From positions 1 to 9,987 of the forward strand of contig JAUZPW010000036.1 of NCBI GenBank assembly GCA_030705725.1: DNA of 9,987 bases, written 5' to 3'. Positions 1 to 5,406 of this stretch are shown here, one piece after another. The stretch comes from Bacillota bacterium. GTDB lineage: Bacteria; Bacillota; Clostridia; Oscillospirales; Butyricicoccaceae. The stretch's first letter is position 1; each line of letters opens with the position of its first letter. Under the pieces are notes generated by a model that had not been told where the DNA came from, did not search any database, and worked only from the letters and a program-made list of their open reading frames with translations. A program made the position numbers and the translations under genes.

Positions 1-1
1 C

Positions 2-169
2 CTCGTGTGGGGATTTGACAAGCTGGTATCCTCCAAAACAGGCATTGAGACGAGAATTGCTGACGACGCTATCTGCTGCGTCGCGAACGGAACGGGCAAG
101 GCGCTCGATCATATAGATCAGATGCAGGACGGCACAATGGACCTTTCAAGAAAACGCCAGATGATGTAA
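2..169 (+). CDS. mreB: MreB-family rod-shape protein, C-terminal fragment
   Basis: This is the last 55 codons of a gene that enters from the left edge; it is open upstream and stops with TAA at 167-169. The visible peptide begins LVWGFDKLVSSKTGIETRIA and continues with CCVANGTGKALDHID. This matches the end of the MreB/Mbl actin-like fold, where GGGALLxGLDxLL, a conserved Asp/Pro region and CVAxGTGxALE are family hallmarks of the last nucleotide-binding subdomain. MreB-type proteins polymerise under the membrane and guide lateral peptidoglycan synthesis in rod-shaped cells. The tail after the GTG motif (MQDGTMDLSRKRQMM) is somewhat longer and more basic than in many homologues. With only the C-terminus present I cannot separate MreB from Mbl or MreBH. 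The gene converges on murC and is followed by a shared terminator. Confidence 0.85.
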   Translation, partial: LVWGFDKLVSSKTGIETRIADDAICCVANGTGKALDHIDQMQDGTMDLSRKRQMM

Positions 170-203
170 CCCCGGCATACAACTGAATATAATGTGACAT
201 AAT

Positions 204-242
204 AAAAAAGGCACCGGAAGTAAATCTCTGGCGCCCTTTTTT
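204..242. terminator. Bidirectional intrinsic terminator between mreB and murC
   Basis: A run of six A (204-209) is followed by GGCACCGG (210-217), a loop, then CTGGCGCC (228-235), a bulged C and six T (237-242). Read on the + strand the stem carries an A.C mismatch at 213/232. Read on the - strand the same position is a G.U wobble, so the hairpin is better formed for transcripts arriving from murC. Both strands end in a T-run, so it can serve both convergent genes. This is inferred from base pairing only. Confidence 0.75.
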
Positions 243-295
243 ATTTAAATAACTCCTATACGCGAGGTGCGCAACGGTTTTTTCGGTACCCTAGG

Positions 296-311
296 ATTAT
301 GTCCGCATAAT
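296..311. repeat. Small inverted repeat in the mreB-murC gap
   Basis: ATTATG (296-301) and CATAAT (306-311) are perfect inverted copies around a TCCG loop. No T-run follows on either strand, so it is not an intrinsic terminator. It lies between the terminator and the end of murC. A 12-bp AT-only palindrome, TTTATTAATAAA, lies further on at 349-360, just beyond the murC stop. No function can be assigned, and short AT-rich palindromes arise easily by chance. Confidence 0.3.
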
Positions 312-362
312 GTAGAAATTTGAATGTTTTTAAGAAATATCGGGACTTTTTATTAATAAAGT

Positions 363-1739
363 TTAACGGGACAAAAGCAAATCGGGTACTTTCGAAACAC
401 TGCCCGCACCCATTGAAAGTATAATGTCGCCCTCCCTTGCGTTTTCCCTGATCTTCCTGACTGCGGTTTCAAAATCAGGGCAGTAGACGGCATTTTCGAT
501 TTTTGAAGCTAAAAGCTCGGAGGACGTGACGCCGTCCGGCTGCTCGCGGGCGGCATATATATCGAGAAGATAGACTAAATCGCATCTTTTAAGCTCTTTT
601 GCGAATTCATTCATAAAAGCTTTGGTCCTTGTATAGGTATGGGGCTGAAAAAGGCAGATTACGCGGGAATAGCCCATTGAAAAAGCGGCGTCGAGAGTAG
701 CGCGCATCTCGGACGGATGGTGGGCGTAATCGTCTACCAAGAGAGCGCCGTTTACTTTGCCCTTTCTTTCAAAACGGCGTCCGGCGCCAAAGAATTCGGA
801 AAGGCCGGAAGCAAAAACTTGTCCCGGGATTTTTGCATGGCAGCAAGCGGCAGCGCAGGCGAGCGCGTTAATCATATTATGCCGTCCGGGAACGGAAAGA
901 GTTACGCTGGAATACTTTTTGCCGCCTTGCAGAACGTCGAAGCTAAAGTAGCCGTTTTGTTCAGATATGGCCTCTGCGCGGATTTCGGCGTTCTCCGATA
1001 AACCAAACGTAATAATACGGCGGGGAATTCCCTCAACGGCTCTCATGGCGTTTTTATCATCGGCATTTACTACGACGACACCATTTTCAGGCGTCAGCAT
1101 TGCGAATTTTCTGAAGGAGGAGATAATTGAATCGATATCTTTGAAAAAATCCAAATGATCGGGTTCAATATTCAGTATAACAGCGACTGTCGGGTAAAAA
1201 TTTAGAAAAGAATTGCAGTATTCACAGGCTTCGGCTATAAACAGATTTCTTTTTCCTATCCTAAGCGTTCCCCCGCCGATAAGCGGAAGGCTTCCGCCAA
1301 CCATGACCGAGGGGTCGATACCCGCGTTAACGGCAATATGAGCCGCCATTGAAGTCGTTGTTGTTTTTCCGTGAGTTCCGGATATGCAAAGCACATGTTC
1401 ATACCGCCGCATAATAACGCCCCAAGCGTATGAGCGCTCCAAAACCGGAATTCTGAGTTCTTTGGCTCGGATTATTTCAGGATTATCGTCGTGGACCGCC
1501 GCAGTACGGACTAAAACCGATGCACCCTCGACAGCTTCCGGGGAATGCCCGACGCGTATGTCGGCTCCAAGCGATTTGAGCCTTTTCAGGACTTCGCTGT
1601 CCTCCCTGTCCGTGCCGGATACGCAGGCTCCCATGGATAAAAGCATCTCAGCCAAAGCGCTCATTGACACTCCGCCGACGCCTGTAAGATGAACTCTGCC
1701 TTTTTTTTCGATTATACTGTCAAATGAATCTAATATCAT
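363..1739 (-). CDS. murC: UDP-N-acetylmuramate--L-alanine ligase (MurC)
   Basis: MurC is a cytoplasmic enzyme that joins L-alanine to UDP-N-acetylmuramic acid with ATP, the first amino-acid addition in building the peptidoglycan stem peptide. The 458-residue product has normal family length and all three Mur ligase domains. The N-terminal Rossmann-like UDP-binding part has GVGGVSM (20-26). The central ATPase has the P-loop GTHGKTT (121-127), EACEY (170-174) and NIEPDHLD (190-197), and PGRHNMINALAC follows at 284-295. The C-terminal domain has GRRFE (319-323), DDYAHHPSE (335-343) and FQPHTYTRT. The HLTGVGG start and the DDYAHHP motif point to MurC rather than MurD, E or F. The ATG at 1739 is preceded by GGAGG (complement of 1744-1748) four bases away. 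The gene appears monocistronic, transcribed away from spoVG and toward mreB. No damaged motif is visible. Confidence 0.97.
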   Translation of the reverse strand: MILDSFDSIIEKKGRVHLTGVGGVSMSALAEMLLSMGACVSGTDREDSEVLKRLKSLGADIRVGHSPEAVEGASVLVRTAAVHDDNPEIIRAKELRIPVLERSYAWGVIMRRYEHVLCISGTHGKTTTTSMAAHIAVNAGIDPSVMVGGSLPLIGGGTLRIGKRNLFIAEACEYCNSFLNFYPTVAVILNIEPDHLDFFKDIDSIISSFRKFAMLTPENGVVVVNADDKNAMRAVEGIPRRIITFGLSENAEIRAEAISEQNGYFSFDVLQGGKKYSSVTLSVPGRHNMINALACAAACCHAKIPGQVFASGLSEFFGAGRRFERKGKVNGALLVDDYAHHPSEMRATLDAAFSMGYSRVICLFQPHTYTRTKAFMNEFAKELKRCDLVYLLDIYAAREQPDGVTSSELLASKIENAVYCPDFETAVRKIRENAREGDIILSMGAGSVSKVPDLLLSR

Positions 1740-1797
1740 ATTGCCTCCGCAATTTAATAATTAAGCAGGAAAATACTGGAGATAGAACGTATAAACA

Positions 1798-1827
1798 AAT
1801 ATGTATTATTATATTACACGCTGTCAA
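1798..1827 (-). promoter_or_regulatory. Candidate SigA-type promoter for murC
   Basis: On the - strand a perfect TTGACA -35 box (complement of 1822-1827) is followed after 18 bp by CATATT (complement of 1798-1803), a 4/6 match to TATAAT. Transcription would start near 1790, giving a leader of about 50 nt that contains the GGAGG site of murC. The -35 is strong, while the -10 is weak and the spacer one base long, so this is a candidate only. Confidence 0.35.
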
Positions 1828-1865
1828 AAATATAAATAGCTCAAAAGGGAAAAGGAAAAATTAAC

Positions 1866-1886
1866 ATGGAAGAGGCGGGCATATGA
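1866..1886 (+). CDS. Possible six-codon leader ORF overlapping the spoVG start
   Basis: ATG at 1866 opens a frame reading MEEAGI and closes with TGA at 1884-1886, which overlaps the spoVG ATG (1883-1885) as ATGA. A purine-rich AAAGGA at 1851-1856 sits nine bases before this ATG, a normal Shine-Dalgarno distance. If translated, terminating ribosomes would be delivered exactly onto the spoVG start, which would allow translational coupling. The sequence shows only the arrangement. Translation is inferred, and a chance ORF of this length is quite possible. Confidence 0.25.
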   Translation: MEEAGI

Positions 1887-2140
1887 AAATTACAGATATA
1901 AAATTGAGGGCAATCGAAGACGACGCTAAATTAAAAGCTATTGTATCCGTTACATTTGACGACGCGCTGGCAGTGCATGACATTAAAATTATAGCGGGCC
2001 AGGATAAGTTTTTCCTCGCAATGCCGTCAAAAAAAATGCCGGACGGCACATACAGGGATATTGTGCATCCGATTAACGCAGGCATGCGCGAGGAAATCGA
2101 GCAGGCCGTTATTGAACGTTATAAGGCTTCTGTTCAATAA
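1883..2140 (+). CDS. spoVG: SpoVG family regulator
   Basis: The product is 85 residues, the standard SpoVG size. It follows the family pattern throughout: MKITDIKLRAI at the start, then a VTFDDALAVHDIKII stretch, the signature FFLAMPSKKMPDGTYRDIVHPIN, and a C-terminal helix with the IEQAVIERY pattern. SpoVG proteins are small dimeric nucleic-acid-binding regulators. They are known from Bacillus for roles in asymmetric septation and sporulation, and from Staphylococcus, Listeria and Borrelia for effects on virulence, capsule or metabolism. In Bacillus the gene lies next to glmU. Here the neighbours are divergent murC on one side and a glycosyltransferase on the other, so the cell-envelope context is kept. 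GAGG at 1872-1875, seven bases before the ATG, is a usable ribosome binding site. A six-codon ORF overlaps the start. I found no clear terminator between this gene and the next. Confidence 0.96.
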   Translation: MKITDIKLRAIEDDAKLKAIVSVTFDDALAVHDIKIIAGQDKFFLAMPSKKMPDGTYRDIVHPINAGMREEIEQAVIERYKASVQ

Positions 2141-2171
2141 TATTCTTTTAGTGTTTTATTTATTTGCAAAT

Positions 2172-2180
2172 TGGTATAAA
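2172..2180 (+). promoter_or_regulatory. Candidate extended -10 promoter for the glycosyltransferase-cca pair
   Basis: TGGTATAAA at 2172-2180 matches an extended -10 element (TGnTATAAT) with one mismatch. No good -35 lies 17 bp upstream, which such promoters often do not need. Start of transcription would fall near 2187, which leaves almost no room before the GGGGG ribosome binding site at 2190-2194. The promoter could add to readthrough from spoVG. Weak evidence. Confidence 0.3.
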
Positions 2181-2204
2181 ATCAACATCGGGGGCTGACA
2201 TTTT

Positions 2205-3326
2205 ATGAAAATTTTGATTCTGTCGGTTACGGCTGGCGGTGGACATTTGGCTACCGCCCGTGCGATGGAGGATATGTTTAAGAAAAAAGGCGCCGATGTG
2301 AAGGTGATCGATATATACAGATACATAAATCGATTCCTTTACAGTATTATTGACAAAGGCTGTGCCTTTTCAACCAGCAAAACGCCGGATATTTTCGGAG
2401 CCGTATACAGCTATCTGGAAAAAAGGAACGAACCCGAAACGGAATTTGACATTATGCAGCTTGTTAACGCTCTCTGCGCTTTTCGTTTTGAGAGCTTTAT
2501 CGAAAATTTAAACCCTGACGCCATTATATGCACCCACGTTTTCGCGGCTCAGATAGTAAACGAACTAAAAAAGAAAAATAAAATAGAGGCGCCGGCCGTA
2601 GGGATAATCACAGATTACACTATTCACCCCTATTGGGGCTCGGTAAGCTATATCGAACACATCAACCTCGCGAGCGAGATGCTTGTTTATCACGCGGTAA
2701 AGCGCGGAATAAAAAAAGAACGGATTACCGCTTTCGGAATTCCGGTGGGCCCGAAATTCTGCGAAAAAAAGGAGAAAACCGAGGCAAGGAGAATATTAAA
2801 CCTTCCTTTACACGGCAAAACGGTTTTGGTGATGTCCGGCAGCTTAGGACAGGCCGATATGCTCGATATGTCGAGGCAGATAAGCAGGGCCGGTCAGGAT
2901 ATTACACAGCTTTTGGTATGCGGCAAAAATAAAAGACTCTTTACAAAGCTCTGCAAATATAAAGATGAAAATAATATGCGCGACTTATATATTTACGGCT
3001 ATGCGGACAATGTCGATTTGCTTATGGACGCATCGGACTGTATTATCACTAAACCGGGCGGGATTACGGTCAGCGAAGCGCTAGTTAAATGCCTGCCTAT
3101 GATAATTATCGACCCGATTCCGGGGCACGAGGAGAGAAATTCGGAATTTTTGCTCAATAACGGCGTATGCATCGAGGTGTCAAAAACGTTTCCGCTCGAA
3201 GAGGCGGTCAATTTTCTGCTGGAAAACCCGCAGCGCGCCGGCGCTATGAGAAATTATATGGCGGCTCTCGGAAAGCCGAATTCCACGGAAAATATAGCGA
3301 ATTTTGTAATGGGGCTTAGAACATGA
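2205..3326 (+). CDS. MGDG-synthase/UgtP-like glycosyltransferase (GT28)
   Basis: The 373-residue product has the two-domain GT-B layout of the MGDG synthase/UgtP group. The N-terminal acceptor domain opens with KILILSVTAGGGHLATARAM (2-21), the glycine-rich GGGH turn typical of MGDG synthases. The C-terminal donor domain carries KPGGITVSEA (283-292) and DPIPGHEERN (303-312), the nucleotide-sugar binding region shared with MurG-like GT28 enzymes. Family members move glucose or galactose from a UDP-sugar to diacylglycerol at the inner membrane face, making glycolipids and lipoteichoic-acid anchors. The acceptor here cannot be read from sequence, so glycolipid synthesis is an inference. There is no signal peptide or clear transmembrane helix, fitting a peripheral membrane enzyme. 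A GGGGG site at 2190-2194 precedes the ATG by ten bases. The gene ends in an ATGA overlap with cca, implying coupled translation. Confidence 0.85.
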   Translation: MKILILSVTAGGGHLATARAMEDMFKKKGADVKVIDIYRYINRFLYSIIDKGCAFSTSKTPDIFGAVYSYLEKRNEPETEFDIMQLVNALCAFRFESFIENLNPDAIICTHVFAAQIVNELKKKNKIEAPAVGIITDYTIHPYWGSVSYIEHINLASEMLVYHAVKRGIKKERITAFGIPVGPKFCEKKEKTEARRILNLPLHGKTVLVMSGSLGQADMLDMSRQISRAGQDITQLLVCGKNKRLFTKLCKYKDENNMRDLYIYGYADNVDLLMDASDCIITKPGGITVSEALVKCLPMIIIDPIPGHEERNSEFLLNNGVCIEVSKTFPLEEAVNFLLENPQRAGAMRNYMAALGKPNSTENIANFVMGLRT

Positions 3327-4507
3327 ACCGGGAAATCGGCTCGATGCTGCCGAAGTATGTGAAATCTGCGTTATATAAAATATACGAAAACGGATTTGAC
3401 GCGTATCTGGTCGGAGGCTGTGTTCGGGATCTGCTCTCGGGCAGGAGGCCAAAGGACTACGATATAGCGTCGTCAGCGCTGCCGGGAGAAATTCCGGCTG
3501 TTTTTGAAAAGTCTTATCCCACGGGGCTTCCTTATGGTACCGTTACCGTTATAGTTTCGGGCCACCCCGTTGAAATAACTACTTACAGACGGGACGGGGT
3601 TTACGCCGACGGCCGCAGGCCGGACAAAGTTTATTTCTCATCAAGCATTTTGGAGGACCTTAAGCGGCGCGATTTTACTGTAAACGCCATGGCGTGGTCG
3701 GAAAAAAGCAGTGTTCTCGATCCTTTTAACGGGCGCGCAGACTTAAGCGCCAAGCTGATACGCTGCGTTGGGGATCCGCTTGAACGCTTTTCGGAAGACC
3801 CGCTGCGAATTTTCAGGGCCTGGCGTTTTTCCTGCACTCTCGGGTTCCAAATAGAAAGAGATACGAAGGCCGCGGCGCTTTCGTTAAAAGACAGGCTCTG
3901 TTCGGTTTCTGCGGAGCGAATAACGGCAGAGCTTAGAAGGATGCTCTGTGCAAAACGCACGGACGCGCTTTATGAGATGATAAACTGCGGGCTTATGGAG
4001 CGGTTCGGCTTGAAAGACGCCCCCTTGGAAATCCTTAAGCTGAGTAAAATAAAGACGGACGCTAAACAAAGAGCGGCAGTGTTTGCAGTCCTCCTCGAGC
4101 GTGCCGGAAGCGTTGAAAATGCGTCTTGGTTTCTAAAAAGAATGCGATTTGACAGGAGCACGATAAAACTCGCCGAAACGGCGGCCCGCTGGAAAGGCAG
4201 CCTTAATTCGGGGCTTGATATTAAAAAGGCGGTCTCAGGCTGCGGCAAAGAAGCGGCAGAGGTTATCGCCGCCGTCTATTTTATTGAAACAGGAGAAAAC
4301 GCGCCGCTCGCTCTAAGGTCTATCCTGAAAAGCGGGGAATGCATGACGCTGAGCGATCTCAAAATTACGGGAAACGAGCTGAAACGCCTGGGAGCCGAGG
4401 GGGAGCAGATCGGGGCGATACTTGAAAAATTATTAAATCATGTGCTTATTTTTCCAGACGATAATCAAACAGAAAAACTGACACTTATCGCGCAACAATT
4501 AATATAA
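3323..4507 (+). CDS. cca: CCA tRNA nucleotidyltransferase
   Basis: The enzyme builds or repairs the 3'-terminal CCA of tRNAs from CTP and ATP without a nucleic acid template. The 394-residue product is a class II bacterial CCA-adding enzyme. It has LVGGCVRD (29-36), the metal-binding pair in DYD (45-47), TTYRRDG (86-92), RRDFTVNAMA (115-124) and the base-selecting EDPLR (158-162) within a helix continuing RIFRAWRF. The rest is helical and fits the neck, body and tail domains; no HD phosphohydrolase motif is evident. Because class II poly(A) polymerases share the head domain, CCA addition is assigned from the EDxxR region and from being the usual Firmicute form. The ATG overlaps the stop of the upstream glycosyltransferase by four bases, with GGGG at 3311-3314 as the likely ribosome binding site. 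An intrinsic terminator follows immediately. Confidence 0.93.
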   Translation: MNREIGSMLPKYVKSALYKIYENGFDAYLVGGCVRDLLSGRRPKDYDIASSALPGEIPAVFEKSYPTGLPYGTVTVIVSGHPVEITTYRRDGVYADGRRPDKVYFSSSILEDLKRRDFTVNAMAWSEKSSVLDPFNGRADLSAKLIRCVGDPLERFSEDPLRIFRAWRFSCTLGFQIERDTKAAALSLKDRLCSVSAERITAELRRMLCAKRTDALYEMINCGLMERFGLKDAPLEILKLSKIKTDAKQRAAVFAVLLERAGSVENASWFLKRMRFDRSTIKLAETAARWKGSLNSGLDIKKAVSGCGKEAAEVIAAVYFIETGENAPLALRSILKSGECMTLSDLKITGNELKRLGAEGEQIGAILEKLLNHVLIFPDDNQTEKLTLIAQQLI

Positions 4508-4512
4508 AATAA

Positions 4513-4542
4513 CGCCGGACGAGTAATCCGGCGATTTTTTTT
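4513..4542 (+). terminator. Intrinsic terminator after cca
   Basis: CGCCGGA (4513-4519) and TCCGGCG (4527-4533) form a perfect 7-bp GC-rich stem around a 7-nt loop. One A and then eight T (4535-4542) follow. It starts six bases after the cca stop and separates the spoVG-glycosyltransferase-cca block from the dpaA block. Confidence 0.92.
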
Positions 4543-4559
4543 GTCGCAAACCATTTTCG

Positions 4560-4605
4560 GGGGAATAGACTGGAACAGTACTTTGGATCTTTCCCCAGAG
4601 AGGAG
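4560..4605 (+). promoter_or_regulatory. Structured leader and ribosome binding site of dpaA
   Basis: GGGGAA (4560-4565) can pair with TTCCCC (4591-4596), enclosing a small inner hairpin ACTG-GAA-CAGT. The outer stem ends immediately before the purine-rich AGAGAGGAG (4597-4605) that must serve as the dpaA ribosome binding site. No T-box or other riboswitch consensus that I know is recognisable. An upstream TTGTCG-17 bp-AATAGA pair (4541-4569) is too weak to call a promoter, and I see no SigK, SigE or SigG consensus. The leader may be structured, but its function is unknown. Confidence 0.3.
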
Positions 4606-4617
4606 AATGGCGAAAAG

Positions 4618-5376
4618 ATGAAAAAAAAGTTGAGATTTTTAGTTATCGGCGGAGACCTGCGTCAGGCGCGTCTTTGCGAAATGTTTCAAGACGACGGGCA
4701 TGAAGTTTCCGTTTATGCGCTTGACCGGCAAAAATTTGAAAACGATATAATGCTATGCTCAGACGTGCGGGACTGTGCGCTTAAGGCGGACTGCGTTGTC
4801 CTGCCGCTTCCGGTAACGCATGAGGAAGGCAGACTCAATTCGCCGCTTTCAAATTCTTCGCATAAGATCGAGGATATATTAAAGATGATTCCCGCCGGGA
4901 AGCTGGTTGCCGGGGGAATGGTCCCCCCGAAAGTCAAAGCGCTTGCCAACAGCTATTCGATCAGGCTTGTGGATTATCTTCACAGGGAGGAACTCGCCGT
5001 ATTAAACGCGATTCCGGTCGCCGAGGGCGCCATACAGATAGCGATGGAGGAGACTCCGATTACGATTCACGGCTCGGAATGCCTCGTGATCGGAAACGGC
5101 AGGATCGGGAAAATTCTCGCTTGTTATCTTCAGGGGCTTGGCGCGAGAGTAACCGTATCGGCCAGAAAATGTACCGATTTTGCATGGATCTACGCTTTCG
5201 GTCAGGAAGTTTTGGATACCAGGCTTCTGGAAGGAAATTTAAGCAGGTTCGATATTATTTTCAATACGGTCCCGGAGCTAGTATTAAACGAAGCACGGCT
5301 TTTGGAAGTTAAAGAGGATTGCTTAATCATCGATCTTGCATCGAAACCCGGCGGGGCGGACCAAAAATTTGGATAA
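4618..5376 (+). CDS. dpaA: Dipicolinate synthase subunit A, C-terminally truncated
   Basis: DpaA (SpoVFA) works with the flavoprotein DpaB in the sporulating mother cell to convert a lysine-pathway intermediate to dipicolinic acid, the spore-core chelator. The family match is strong: FLVIGGDLRQARL (7-19) and LPLPVTHEEG in the N-terminal domain, then the signature block LNAIPVAEGAIQIAMEE. The NAD(P)-binding loop is GNGRIG (159-164), followed by IIFNTVPELVLNE and IIDLASKPGG (to residue 246). Six residues later the frame stops. The product is 252 residues against roughly 290-300 for the family, so the usual C-terminal segment with the SLPGKVAP-type motif is missing. It is not restored in another frame downstream, and dpaB does not follow. 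The protein may be inactive. The ATG at 4618 lies 12 bases after GGAG (4602-4605); an earlier ATG at 4607 gives only four codons. The SLH gene follows after 30 nt. Confidence 0.88.
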   Translation: MKKKLRFLVIGGDLRQARLCEMFQDDGHEVSVYALDRQKFENDIMLCSDVRDCALKADCVVLPLPVTHEEGRLNSPLSNSSHKIEDILKMIPAGKLVAGGMVPPKVKALANSYSIRLVDYLHREELAVLNAIPVAEGAIQIAMEETPITIHGSECLVIGNGRIGKILACYLQGLGARVTVSARKCTDFAWIYAFGQEVLDTRLLEGNLSRFDIIFNTVPELVLNEARLLEVKEDCLIIDLASKPGGADQKFG

Positions 5377-5406
5377 GGAAACTGGTACAAGAAAGGAAAG
5401 GCTGCC

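Noticed and set aside
363..1739. Several + strand open frames inside murC (for example 717-1001 and 1384-1692).
   Set aside because: They are antisense to intact conserved MurC motifs and show no recognisable protein family or convincing ribosome binding site.
1765..1788. Possible SigH promoter for spoVG: GCAGGAAAA (1765-1773) followed by ATAGAAC (1782-1788).
   Set aside because: The -35 part fits the Bacillus SigH consensus (RnAGGAwWW) well and spoVG is a classic SigH target. However, the spacer is 8 bp instead of 11-12 and the -10 ends GAAC rather than GAAT. Not strong enough to annotate.
4607..4621. Four-codon ORF (MAKR) whose stop overlaps the dpaA ATG.
   Set aside because: The ribosome binding site is almost touching its ATG (AGAGGAG ends one base before), so initiation there is unlikely. 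The same site serves the ATG at 4618 better.
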